Shown piece after piece: positions 1 to 8,338 of a stretch of DNA of 64,000 nt. Location of the stretch: NCBI RefSeq assembly GCF_014199535.1, contig NZ_JACHNV010000002.1, positions 434,001-498,000 of the forward strand, read 5' to 3'. The stretch is from Hymenobacter latericoloratus (lineage in GTDB: Bacteria > Bacteroidota > Bacteroidia > Cytophagales > Hymenobacteraceae). The notes beneath the pieces were generated by a model that worked only from the letters and a program-made list of their open reading frames with translations, made no database searches and was not told the DNA's origin. Numbering within the stretch: the first letter of the stretch is position 1; every line of letters starts with the position of its first letter. The position numbers were made by a program, and so were the translations under genes.

Positions 1-1
1 G

Positions 2-1261
2 GAGCTGGAGGGGCGGCCCGTAGTGGTGCTGTCAAATAATGACGGGTGCATCATAGCGCGGTCGAACGAGGCGAAGGCGCTGGGGCTGAAAATGGGGGAC
101 CCGTACTTTCAGGTGAAGGAACTGCTGCGGCAGCATGATGTGGCCGTGTGCTCGTCGAACTACGAGCTGTACGGCGACATGAGCCGGCGGGTAATGTGGT
201 ATCTGGGTCAGGTAGCGCCAGAGGTGGAGGTATACTCCATTGACGAGGCGTTTCTGAACCTGGCGGGTATGACGCGGCACCTGGGCGACCTGACGGCGTA
301 TGGGACGCGGGTGCGGGCGGAGGTGCTGCAGCGCACGGGTATTCCGGTGTGCGTGGGAATGGCGCCGACCAAGACGCTGGCAAAGTTGGCTAACCGGGTG
401 GCGAAGGCCCGGAGCAAGGCGGCGGTAACGACGGCCGGTGGTAGTGGGGTGCTGTGCCTAGATACGCCCGACAAGCGGCAGGAGGCCTTAGCGCAGGTGG
501 GGGTGGAGGATGTGTGGGGCGTGGGGCACCAGTACGCGGCGAAACTGTACGCGGCGGGTTACCGCACGGCGGCCGACTTGGCGGTTTGCCCGTTACCCTG
601 GGCCCGGAAGAACCTGGGCGGGGTGGTGGGGATGCGGCTGGTGCGGGAGCTGCAGGGCTACCCGTGCTTGAGCATGGAGGTAGGTGAGGGTATGGGTACG
701 GCGCGGAAGTCCATTGCCTGCACCCGGTCGTTTGGTAAGCCGGTATCGGAGTTTGAGGACGTGATGGGGGCGGTGGCCACATTCGTGTCGAGGGCAGCGG
801 AGAAGCTGCGGCGGCAGGGCTCAGCGGCGCGGGTACTGACGGTGTTTGTGAGTACGAACCGGTTTGGGAATGAACCGCCACCGTTTACCCGGTCGGCGCT
901 GGTGACGCTGCCGGTGGCCACGGATGATACACTGGAGCTGGCGGCGCAGGCGCGGCTGTTGCTGCGGAAGGTGTGGCGGCCAGGCACCCTGTATAAGAAG
1001 GCCGGCGTGATGCTGGACGGGCTGGAGCGGGCGGGGGAGCAGCAGTTGGGACTATTCGAGGCACCGGTGGCGGTGAATGAAAAGCGGGTGGAGTTGATGG
1101 GGACGCTGGACGCGCTGAACCGGCGGTATGGGAAAGGGGCGGTGCTGGTGGGCTCGGCCAGTGTGCGTAGGGGTGCGGGGGCGGCTTGGGCGATGAACCG
1201 GGAGCAGAAGAGTCCGGCTTATACGACTAGCTGGGGGGAGTTGTGGCGGGTGCGGGTGTAG
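2..1261 (+). CDS. umuC: Y-family DNA polymerase, UmuC-like (5' end cut by window)
   Basis: Catalytic subunit of an error-prone translesion polymerase of the UmuC/DinB Y-family, acting on damaged DNA with UmuD'. The frame is already open at base 2 (ELEGRPVVVLSNNDGCIIARS), which is the usual UmuC sequence about 20 residues in, so the true start and the first catalytic Asp lie outside the window. The palm motif SIDEAFL is visible, followed by the helix-hairpin-helix region (VEDVWGVGHQYAAKLYAAG) and the little-finger domain. Near the C-terminus QLGLF (bases 1043-1057) matches the beta-clamp-binding pentapeptide in the position expected for UmuC. The C-terminus looks complete. UmuD would be expected just upstream but cannot be seen. 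UmuDC operons are often carried on mobile elements, so it may belong to the accessory region. Confidence 0.93.
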   Translation, partial: ELEGRPVVVLSNNDGCIIARSNEAKALGLKMGDPYFQVKELLRQHDVAVCSSNYELYGDMSRRVMWYLGQVAPEVEVYSIDEAFLNLAGMTRHLGDLTAYGTRVRAEVLQRTGIPVCVGMAPTKTLAKLANRVAKARSKAAVTTAGGSGVLCLDTPDKRQEALAQVGVEDVWGVGHQYAAKLYAAGYRTAADLAVCPLPWARKNLGGVVGMRLVRELQGYPCLSMEVGEGMGTARKSIACTRSFGKPVSEFEDVMGAVATFVSRAAEKLRRQGSAARVLTVFVSTNRFGNEPPPFTRSALVTLPVATDDTLELAAQARLLLRKVWRPGTLYKKAGVMLDGLERAGEQQLGLFEAPVAVNEKRVELMGTLDALNRRYGKGAVLVGSASVRRGAGAAWAMNREQKSPAYTTSWGELWRVRV

Positions 1262-1547
1262 GTAGTCCCCACTTCAAGGCTGAATCTTGTTGCTTTTGAA
1301 ATGAATCAGATATAATGTTGCAACATGTTTTTATATGCAATTTTGATTGTAAACATTTGATATATAGTAGTTTATTGCAAAAATGGTGTGTGGTTCTATG
1401 TTTTGTATTGTAAATTTTGAATATTATATTTTGGATGTTTAACCAACTTATCTAGTTAGTTTGGATGCTTGAATTACAGAACAAGAGCTAGAACTATCTC
1501 TAGTTCTTGATTTGATCAGGTATAACCTATAAGACATTAGTTATTTA
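1262..1547. other. AT-rich intergenic region before the helicase operon
   Basis: There is no plausible gene here. The stretch is conspicuously A/T-rich (long runs such as gtaaattttgaatattatattttgg) between GC-rich genes, which fits a promoter region for the downstream five-gene operon and possibly a junction of transferred DNA. No copy of the tRNA-Leu 3' end and no clear TAnnTTTG box was found. An imperfect inverted repeat at 1482-1509 is listed separately. Confidence 0.6.
1482..1509. promoter_or_regulatory. Inverted repeat upstream of the helicase operon
   Basis: CAAGAGCTAGA at 1482-1492 pairs with TCTAGTTCTTG at 1499-1509 with one mismatch around a 6-nt loop. It ends 38 bases before the GTG start at 1548, has no following T-run, and lies in AT-rich DNA, so an operator or a leader hairpin is more likely than a terminator. 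The binding factor is unknown. Confidence 0.35.
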
Positions 1548-3518
1548 GTGAGCTCCTTGGTATCCCTTGATGTCAGTAATGCGGAGTTTCAGCGTGCACT
1601 GAACCTTATCGAGCACACCAACCAAAGTCTGTTTCTGACTGGTAAGGCTGGAACGGGTAAATCGACGCTCCTACGCTACATCATTGAGAATACCCACAAA
1701 AAGACAGTGGTGGTAGCCCCGACTGGGGTGGCGGCACTAAATGTAGGGGGTACTACAATTCACCGCTTGTTTGGCTTTCCGTTGCGGGTATTGCAGCCGA
1801 ATGATCCGCAAATTCCCTATTACGGCCCCCGCCCTGGTGGTGCATCAGCACTTGACCAGAGCAAGCAGCGCCTCCTGCAAGAAATGGAGTTACTCATCAT
1901 CGATGAGGTATCCATGGTGCGGGCAGATCTGTTAGATGGCATCGACTACTCCCTGCGCAAGCATACGGGCCGGCTCAAGGAGGCTTTTGGGGGCAAACAG
2001 GTGCTGTTGGTAGGGGATGCATTTCAGCTGCCTCCCATTCTGAAGGATACAGAGAAGTTGCTGTTTGAGCGGTACTATCAGCAACCTTACTTCTTCGGAG
2101 CGAAAGTATTCCAACAGGCCCCACTTACGATGGTGGAACTGCAAAAATCGTATCGGCAGCAAGACCAGCAGTTTGTGGATCTACTGGACAATATCCGCTT
2201 GCAGACTGTTACCCCAGCTGACCTAAACTTACTCAATCAGCGGGTAGCGCAGTCCGGCGGTTCAGCATTAGGTAAGCGTATTACGCTCTGTACTCGCAAC
2301 CAAGACGCGGAGAATTACAACGGAAGCGAATTAGGCAAGCTCACTCAGCCCGCTCGATCTTATCAAGCTACGGTGACGGGTAATTTTCCAGAGGGCGACT
2401 ACCCGACCCAGCGTGACCTGGAGCTAAAGCCGAACGCCCAGGTTATGCTTGTGCGCAATGACCGCCTCAACCGGTGGGTGAATGGCTCTATTGGAAAAAT
2501 CATCAGCCTATCCGACCAGTCGGCGGTAGTGGAACTAGAGAATGGTGCCACACACACAGTTGATTGCGAAACGTGGGAGAAGCTGGAGTATAACTGGGAC
2601 GAAAAGAACAAGCGAATCACAACCAGTGTAACAGGCAGTTTTACCCAGTTACCTCTGAAACTAGCCTGGGCCATCACTATTCATAAAAGCCAAGGACTGA
2701 CGTTTGATCAGGTTGATATACAACCAGGCAAAGGCTTTTTTGCGGCGGGTCAGCTCTATGTAGCTCTCAGCCGCTGCCGTTCTTTTCAGGGGCTGAGCTT
2801 GCACACGGCCATTCGACGGCAGGACGTTATTGTCAGTGCGGAGGTACTAGCGTTTCATAGACAAGCGCAGAAAAAGCAGACCAGCTCATCCCAGCCAGCT
2901 CCGCCGCCAGCAGTACCTCTCACGCCAAAGCCTATTCCTGCCACGCCGGTGCCTGTGGTGCCCCAGCCAGTGACGCCTGCCCCCGTCAGTCTGCCAGTGG
3001 TAGCAGCCAGTACTCCAGTCAACGTGGACTTAGTACAGCAACTGGAGGCAGAGTTAGCCAACGTAAAGCAGCAACTGGGCGCGGCCCGTACCCGCCTGTT
3101 GGCTCAGCAGCAACGCCACCGTGAGCAACTTGACGAACTGGAGCAGCAACAGCTGTTGACTATAGCTGACCTGCAACGACAGCTTTACCAGATGCGGCTG
3201 CAAGATGATCGACGGCTCATGCCGGCTGTACAGCTGGCGGCCAAGCCCGATCAGGAGCTGGTTGACTGGCAGGACGAGTTCTGGCAGCTACAGCGGCAGC
3301 TTACCCAGGAACGTAGCGGGCATCAGCAGCAGCTGGTGGCCGAGCAAGAAGCCGTAACAGCCCAGGCACGTCAGCTCCAACGACAAGAACGGCTCCGGCA
3401 AAAATTGGAAGCCGAGAACAGCCGACTCCAAGAGGCCAATCATAAAGTTTGGACTTGGTTTGTATTAGCGCTTCTAGGAGGCTCCGGTTCCGTATTGCTG
3501 TCGTTGTTACTAACCTGA
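1548..3518 (+). CDS. Pif1-like superfamily 1 helicase with coiled coil and C-terminal membrane segment
   Basis: Predicted DNA helicase of the Pif1/RecD group. Walker A GKAGTGKST is at residues 32-40, Walker B LLIIDEVSM near 115, GDAFQLPP near 155, and the C-terminal motif LAWAITIHKSQGLTFD near 375-390. After the helicase core comes a Pro-rich linker (about 445-500), a Gln/Glu-rich coiled coil (about 505-630) and a hydrophobic end (TWFVLALLGGSGSVLLSLLLT) that looks like a tail-anchoring membrane helix. The start is GTG at 1548; a stop (taa at 1530) closes the frame upstream, and TTG at 1557 is an alternative. It is the first gene of a same-strand series with the VWA, phosphatase, kinase and DUF4407 genes, 45 bases before the VWA gene. 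The helicase call is firm; the membrane anchor is an inference from hydrophobicity. Confidence 0.85.
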   Translation: MSSLVSLDVSNAEFQRALNLIEHTNQSLFLTGKAGTGKSTLLRYIIENTHKKTVVVAPTGVAALNVGGTTIHRLFGFPLRVLQPNDPQIPYYGPRPGGASALDQSKQRLLQEMELLIIDEVSMVRADLLDGIDYSLRKHTGRLKEAFGGKQVLLVGDAFQLPPILKDTEKLLFERYYQQPYFFGAKVFQQAPLTMVELQKSYRQQDQQFVDLLDNIRLQTVTPADLNLLNQRVAQSGGSALGKRITLCTRNQDAENYNGSELGKLTQPARSYQATVTGNFPEGDYPTQRDLELKPNAQVMLVRNDRLNRWVNGSIGKIISLSDQSAVVELENGATHTVDCETWEKLEYNWDEKNKRITTSVTGSFTQLPLKLAWAITIHKSQGLTFDQVDIQPGKGFFAAGQLYVALSRCRSFQGLSLHTAIRRQDVIVSAEVLAFHRQAQKKQTSSSQPAPPPAVPLTPKPIPATPVPVVPQPVTPAPVSLPVVAASTPVNVDLVQQLEAELANVKQQLGAARTRLLAQQQRHREQLDELEQQQLLTIADLQRQLYQMRLQDDRRLMPAVQLAAKPDQELVDWQDEFWQLQRQLTQERSGHQQQLVAEQEAVTAQARQLQRQERLRQKLEAENSRLQEANHKVWTWFVLALLGGSGSVLLSLLLT

Positions 3519-3563
3519 TCCACTTTCACACTCCGAAAATCTCCACTCTTTTCACCTATCACT

Positions 3564-4229
3564 ATGTTTGAACAACCTCCCGTTATCGGCAAGGTCAGCG
3601 TACCGCGCAATTTCCATCAATTAGGCGTTCTGATTCTGGACGGTAGCGGCTCGATGGGCAATCTTGGCAATGGTAATCTGACCAAAGCTGACGAAGTAAA
3701 CATTGCCGTGCGTGATCTGCTCACCCGCTTCAAGATCAGCCGGGTGAAAAATAACTTCTCGTTTGCCGTGGTCACTTTCGACACTCAGGCAAAACTGCAT
3801 ACGCCAGTGACCAGTGCTGGTACCGTAGATGACAACGAAGACTATAACCCTCTACCCGGTCACGGCGGTGGTACTAACATCGGAGCTGCCTTGCAAGAAG
3901 GATGGCGGGTGGCGGAGTCGTTTATCAAAAGTGCCCCAGCAGATGGTGTAAAACATAGTGCTGTACTGTTAATAATGTCGGACGGTGAATGTCAGTATGC
4001 CCAACAGACTTTACAACTGGTAGAGCAACTGAAGAGTAACCCACAGATAACAATATCGGCTGCTCTACTGAACAAGCTAGGTGAAAATGATGTAGCCGGT
4101 CGTCAAATACTGCGCAGTGTTGTAACAAACCCGGTACTCGATTTCAAGGACGTGTACGACGCAGAAACCTTGCGTAGCTTCTTTGAAAAATCAATGTCCC
4201 GGGCCTCGGGCGGAATCACTATCGGTTAG
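3564..4229 (+). CDS. VWA-domain protein, TerY-like
   Basis: Single von Willebrand factor A domain of 221 residues, the size of TerY-type proteins. The metal-binding MIDAS site is intact: DGSGS at residues 26-30, a Thr in GGGTNIGAAL near residue 98, and an Asp in MSDGE near 139. There is no signal peptide, so it is probably cytoplasmic. Only 5 bases separate it from the PP2C gene. VWA, PP2C and protein kinase genes in this order form the TerY-P triad described for tellurite/stress and phage-defence loci. In that model the VWA protein is a metal-dependent scaffold or a target of the kinase/phosphatase pair; which of these applies here is not visible from sequence. Confidence 0.85.
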   Translation: MFEQPPVIGKVSVPRNFHQLGVLILDGSGSMGNLGNGNLTKADEVNIAVRDLLTRFKISRVKNNFSFAVVTFDTQAKLHTPVTSAGTVDDNEDYNPLPGHGGGTNIGAALQEGWRVAESFIKSAPADGVKHSAVLLIMSDGECQYAQQTLQLVEQLKSNPQITISAALLNKLGENDVAGRQILRSVVTNPVLDFKDVYDAETLRSFFEKSMSRASGGITIG

Positions 4230-4234
4230 TTGTC

Positions 4235-5119
4235 ATGCCTGTATTAACTGCCGCCGCTACCCGTAGTGTGAAGCCCACCAATCAGGATGCGTGCATGGCC
4301 ACGTCGGATGGGATTGTTGTGGCCGATGGCATCGGCTCTTTTTATCAAGCGGAGGTGGCCGCCCAACTGGTTACTCAGGAGATGACCAAGCAGTTGGATA
4401 AGCTGCTGCACAACGCCAGTGCGGAAGATTACACTTTGGCCTTTAGGAAGGTGCAAATCGCGCTGGGCCAGTCGGAGGCAGCCAGAAAAATAGTTGTGCC
4501 CGATAGTCATCCGGCCACGGACGTGCTGGGCACTACGCTGCTGTGTGCCAAGGCCGAAGGAAACCGGCTGACCGTGGCCTACGTGGGCAATGGGGCCGTT
4601 TTGCACCTGCGCGGAGGCTTCAATGAGTTTCCAGCGAATGTGCTGCTGCCCTGGAACGCGCTGAACTACCTTAATCCGCATACTATTGCCCACGACGGCC
4701 GCAATATGCTGGTGCGTTTCATCTCGCCCCATAGCAACGAGGCACAAATCCAGCCGACGGTTTTGCAGCTGCAGCAAGATGTGACTGATACGGGAGATAT
4801 TCTGATTCTGTGCACAGACGGTATTCACTCCAATGACCAGGTACCGGTGGGGAGGGATGAAGAAGGGAATTTGTGGATTAGCGGAGAACAGGCACTCAAG
4901 CGGTTGTACAAAGCTTTGGGTACTTACCTGCTGGAAGCCGAACCAACTTCGGAAGGCTTACAGCGGCTATTGGAGCACTATCTCGAAGAGCTGGAGCAAG
5001 CACAGATGATTAGTGATGACTGCACAGTGGCCGTGCTGATTACCAACCAGGCGCTAAAGCATTTTCAGCGGCTACGCACTACTCTATACGCCGCTCCAAC
5101 CGCCTATGCCGCAGATTGA
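4235..5119 (+). CDS. PP2C-family protein phosphatase
   Basis: Serine/threonine phosphatase of the PP2C (PPM) family, 294 residues. Metal-binding acidic motifs are recognisable: NQD near residue 16-18, VADGIGS near 30-36 (the DG of motif 2), LILCTDGIHS near 192, and DDCTVAVL near 268. It is expected to remove phosphates placed by the neighbouring kinase. Its 3' end overlaps the kinase start by 14 bases, which indicates translational coupling. There is no membrane segment. Together with the VWA and kinase genes it makes the core of a TerY-P-like triad. Confidence 0.88.
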   Translation: MPVLTAAATRSVKPTNQDACMATSDGIVVADGIGSFYQAEVAAQLVTQEMTKQLDKLLHNASAEDYTLAFRKVQIALGQSEAARKIVVPDSHPATDVLGTTLLCAKAEGNRLTVAYVGNGAVLHLRGGFNEFPANVLLPWNALNYLNPHTIAHDGRNMLVRFISPHSNEAQIQPTVLQLQQDVTDTGDILILCTDGIHSNDQVPVGRDEEGNLWISGEQALKRLYKALGTYLLEAEPTSEGLQRLLEHYLEELEQAQMISDDCTVAVLITNQALKHFQRLRTTLYAAPTAYAAD

Positions 5120-6617
5120 CATTACCCTGCACCACAGCACGGGCCTAGTGCCCGAGTTTGAAGTGCTCAAGTTTCTGGACGTTGACGACAAACCCTTGGG
5201 AGAAGGAGGGTTCGGTGCAGTGTACCGGTGCCGGTCGGTCAACGGGCAGCCCGTCCGGCCGGCTCAAGTAATCAAGCTGTTTCGCGACAATGGTCAGGGC
5301 TCAGCCCAGAAAGGTCTGAACACCATTGAGCGGTTGCAGGAGCGGCTGCGACTGGAACATGCGCAACTACAGAAAGAAGGCAAGGAGCTGTTGGTAGAAT
5401 ACCCGGCCCTGGCTGGGGCACCGCAGTTCAGCTTCCAAGGGATTATGCAGGGCCAGGCCGTGAGCGGCTACGCGGCTAATAACCTCCACGAACTGGGCTT
5501 TCTGGAGTTCAAGGATATATTGGAGGACGAGCCAGCTGGTACATTGGAGCGCTATCAGCGCATATCGGCCGACCAGAAGCTGCTGCTGGCATACCAGTTG
5601 GCCTCGGCATTCGGCTTGCTACGGCGTAACCTGTACGTGCACGCCGACTTCAAGGCAGGGGCCTTATTCGTGAACCCGGATACGCTGCAATGTGCCCTCA
5701 TCGATTACGATAGTGGTGCCGTGCTGCACCATAAGGATGACCGGCCAACCACTTTCGGGGAAATGCAGGATTGGCTGGCGCCAGAAATTATCCAACAGCT
5801 GGCAGAGCCTACCAATCAGACCCGCACCATTCAGGTGGACTTCGCCTCTGATACCTGGTCGGTGGGCATTGGCATTTTCTACTTGTTACACACGGTGCAT
5901 CCGCTGTACTTCCTCCAGGAAGTAAGCGTGCGGAGCCTGCGGACTTACTTGAAGCAGTACACTTGGCCGGAAGTGGATCCTGCCTTTACCTATTTTGACT
6001 CAGCTCACGCCGATACGTATCCCCTGATTCGGCGCTATTACGAAACCTTACCGGAACTTATCCGGGACAAGTTTGGGGCACTTATCAACCGGGGGTTTAC
6101 GGAGAAACACCGGCGGCCATCTTACGAGCAGTGGCAATCCGTATTGCGGGCCGCTCAGCTGCCACCTGAAGTAGAATACTTTGCCGTGTCGCCGCCCGTG
6201 GTGGTGAAAGGGCAATCGGTTACATTGACCTGGGCGGTACAATCGGCTACGAAAGTGATGGTGAACCGGCAGGAGCAAGCAGCTACTGGCTCGCTGAAAC
6301 TACCGGTGGAGTGGGCACAGGAATTTCAGCTGGAGGCCAGCAATGCTTTTGGAACTAGCCAAGCCAGCACCCAGCTGGTACATGTAGTGGCGGTGCCGGA
6401 AATAAAGCTGACGGTGCCCAGTCCTAATTTCACTATTAACGTGGCACCCAGCGCGGTGCTCACCCGGCTTCCGACCATTGAATTGGGCGTGCCTTTTGAC
6501 TACGACAACCTAATTGACTTGCACGGGGAGGCTCTGCCACAATTGCCCGATGGGGCTCCTGTGCATCGCACTTTGCGCCTGCGCCTGCGCAGCTGGATTC
6601 ACAGCCTTATCCATTAA
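5106..6617 (+). CDS. Atypical protein kinase with C-terminal beta-sandwich region
   Basis: Protein-kinase-fold enzyme. The Gly-rich loop GEGGFGAVYRC is near residues 31-41 and the VIKLF lysine follows. The catalytic loop reads HADFKAGALF near 178: the Asp and Lys of HRDxKxxN are kept but the Asn position is Ala. The DFG motif reads DYD. Residues about 355-440 (SPPVVVKGQSVTLTWAV and following) look like an Ig-like beta-sandwich. The gene is coupled to the PP2C gene by a 14-base overlap and ends 8 bases before the DUF4407 gene. The altered loop could mean a divergent but active TerY-P kinase or a pseudokinase; sequence alone does not decide. Confidence 0.82.
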   Translation: MPQIDITLHHSTGLVPEFEVLKFLDVDDKPLGEGGFGAVYRCRSVNGQPVRPAQVIKLFRDNGQGSAQKGLNTIERLQERLRLEHAQLQKEGKELLVEYPALAGAPQFSFQGIMQGQAVSGYAANNLHELGFLEFKDILEDEPAGTLERYQRISADQKLLLAYQLASAFGLLRRNLYVHADFKAGALFVNPDTLQCALIDYDSGAVLHHKDDRPTTFGEMQDWLAPEIIQQLAEPTNQTRTIQVDFASDTWSVGIGIFYLLHTVHPLYFLQEVSVRSLRTYLKQYTWPEVDPAFTYFDSAHADTYPLIRRYYETLPELIRDKFGALINRGFTEKHRRPSYEQWQSVLRAAQLPPEVEYFAVSPPVVVKGQSVTLTWAVQSATKVMVNRQEQAATGSLKLPVEWAQEFQLEASNAFGTSQASTQLVHVVAVPEIKLTVPSPNFTINVAPSAVLTRLPTIELGVPFDYDNLIDLHGEALPQLPDGAPVHRTLRLRLRSWIHSLIH

Positions 6618-6625
6618 CTCGCCCA

Positions 6626-8272
6626 ATGTCTACCTCTACTCACTCTACATCACTAGCGGCCACGTTGGCTGCCTACACACCCCCACCGGCACCTGTATCA
6701 AGGTTCATGCGGTTTTTTTGGTGGTGTGCCGGGGCTAACCAAGCCTTTTTGGAGAAGTCACCGACTGACCACATCAAATATGGCAACATCGGTGCTACGG
6801 TCGTGATGACTTCCTTCATGGCTGGTATCTCTATGACCTACGCCTTGCACGCCGTGTTTGAGGCAACCTGGATAGCAGTAGCGATGGGACTCGTCTGGGC
6901 AGGAGCCATTTTTCTAATTGACCGCTCCATTGTGACAAGCATGCGCAAACCTTCACGGGATGCCAAGTTCTGGAGCTTTGAGACGTGGAGCGAAATTCCG
7001 TTTGTGGTAGTGCGCTTTGCCGTGGCCATCGTTATTGCCTTCACAATAAGCAAACCGCTAGAGGTGAAGATTTTCGAAAAACGCATTGCAGCCCAGATTA
7101 GCAAGGATAAGCTTGAGGAAGAGCTCTTAGCAAAGGACGCTATCAGTGAAATAAATGGAGTAGAAGAGCAGAAACAAGCCGTTCAGCTAGCCAACGAAGA
7201 ATTAAAACAGCTTGAGGAAACCAGTAAAGAAGAGCCTCCGCGTCAAGACTACCAAGCACTAAAAAGTGGTAGAGTAACTCAGGTAGACGCATTTAATATA
7301 ATATCCCGCGATAATAGCAAGCAAATTGCCAACAATGAGTCGAAGATTCGCACAACAAAAAATCGCCAAACGCGTGCTGTAAAGGATGCAAATGGCAGCA
7401 TACTCGGTTATGAATTAACCGCTGCAGGTAAAAGAATTATTGGCGACCTGACCCGCAAAAACAAACAATTGAAGAATGCTATTGCGGAAAAACGCTCGGC
7501 TGTGGAAGTCACTGACCGAGAAATGAAGCGGATTCGGACTGATTATGAGAGTGAGTTGGCAGTGCGGCGCGGGGATGCGATGAAAGCAAAATTGAAGCGC
7601 AGCAAAGCCGCTGAGGCAGCAGATTCGGCAACTTCCGCACGTCAGGCAAAAAACGATAAAATATTGCGCCAGTCTTATGATACACTGGCTAACGGTAATT
7701 ATCCGTTGATGACCCAAATTTCTGCTTTGGGTAAGCTCACTGCTGCCAATGAATTGGAAATAAAGGACAAGACCGGTAAGGTCATTGAAAAGAAGGCTAC
7801 CGGAGATGAAGCGTTGAAATATGCCAGTTGGCTTATTACCCTGCTATTCCTGTCTATTGAAACGGCGCCCTTATTAGTAAAATTATTTTCCAAGCGCGGG
7901 CCTTACGATGATGAGCTGGAACTGGCCGAGCACCTGGCCTGGGTGCGGATGCAGTACGAGAAATCGGATATCAACTCTAAAATCAACCGGAAGCTGGAAG
8001 CTATTAACCAGACGGATGAGCGAATTAAGCGCACGGTGGAGGCACGGCAGCAAAGCATGTTTGAAACCAGCACCAAAAGTCTGGAAAAGAAACAGGAGCT
8101 GGAGCTGGCCAACAATGAGCAATTACTGCGTCTGATTGCGGAGAAGCAGTTGAGCCTAGCTGACGAACTGGTAAAGCAGTGGTATGAAAAAGAGGTGGAA
8201 AAGCTAAAGCCTGCGCCGGCAGCAGAACTGCCTCCTTCCCCTATAACCACTCCGCAAAATACTACAGCGTAG
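6626..8272 (+). CDS. DUF4407 membrane protein with long coiled coil
   Basis: The N-terminal pattern (GANQAFLEKSPTDHIKYGNI ... DRSIVTSMRK) fits the DUF4407 family. Two membrane segments lie near residues 50-95 (TVVMTSFMAGISMTYAL and WIAVAMGLVWAGAIFLID), a third near 128-145 (VVVRFAVAIVIAFTI), and a fourth near 392-410 (WLITLLFLSIETAPLLV). Between the third and fourth is a long charged coiled-coil region (about 150-380) and after the fourth another helical region. Bases around 7100-7800 are more A/T-rich than the neighbours. Last gene of the plus-strand set. It may be the membrane sensor or effector of the kinase/phosphatase module; that role is inference from position. Confidence 0.8.
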   Translation: MSTSTHSTSLAATLAAYTPPPAPVSRFMRFFWWCAGANQAFLEKSPTDHIKYGNIGATVVMTSFMAGISMTYALHAVFEATWIAVAMGLVWAGAIFLIDRSIVTSMRKPSRDAKFWSFETWSEIPFVVVRFAVAIVIAFTISKPLEVKIFEKRIAAQISKDKLEEELLAKDAISEINGVEEQKQAVQLANEELKQLEETSKEEPPRQDYQALKSGRVTQVDAFNIISRDNSKQIANNESKIRTTKNRQTRAVKDANGSILGYELTAAGKRIIGDLTRKNKQLKNAIAEKRSAVEVTDREMKRIRTDYESELAVRRGDAMKAKLKRSKAAEAADSATSARQAKNDKILRQSYDTLANGNYPLMTQISALGKLTAANELEIKDKTGKVIEKKATGDEALKYASWLITLLFLSIETAPLLVKLFSKRGPYDDELELAEHLAWVRMQYEKSDINSKINRKLEAINQTDERIKRTVEARQQSMFETSTKSLEKKQELELANNEQLLRLIAEKQLSLADELVKQWYEKEVEKLKPAPAAELPPSPITTPQNTTA

Positions 8273-8291
8273 TGGTAGGTAAGCATACAGA

Positions 8292-8329
8292 ACAGCTAGT
8301 GTGAGTACAGTTCGTACCACACTAGCTGT
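8292..8329. terminator. Bidirectional terminator hairpin
   Basis: Perfect 12-bp inverted repeat ACAGCTAGTGTG (8292-8303) / CACACTAGCTGT (8318-8329), with a further GTAC/GTAC pair in the loop. It lies between the convergent ends of the DUF4407 gene and the metallopeptidase gene, followed by the short T-rich ttgcttt. Confidence 0.7.
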
Positions 8330-8338
8330 CTTGCTTTA

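Noticed and set aside
1262..1547. Left attachment site of the element
   Set aside because: The AT-rich stretch has no copy of the tRNA-Leu 3' end and none was found elsewhere in the window.
1548..8272. Zorya or Wadjet-like system
   Set aside because: No MotA/MotB, ZorE or Jet genes; the VWA-PP2C-kinase set fits TerY-P better.
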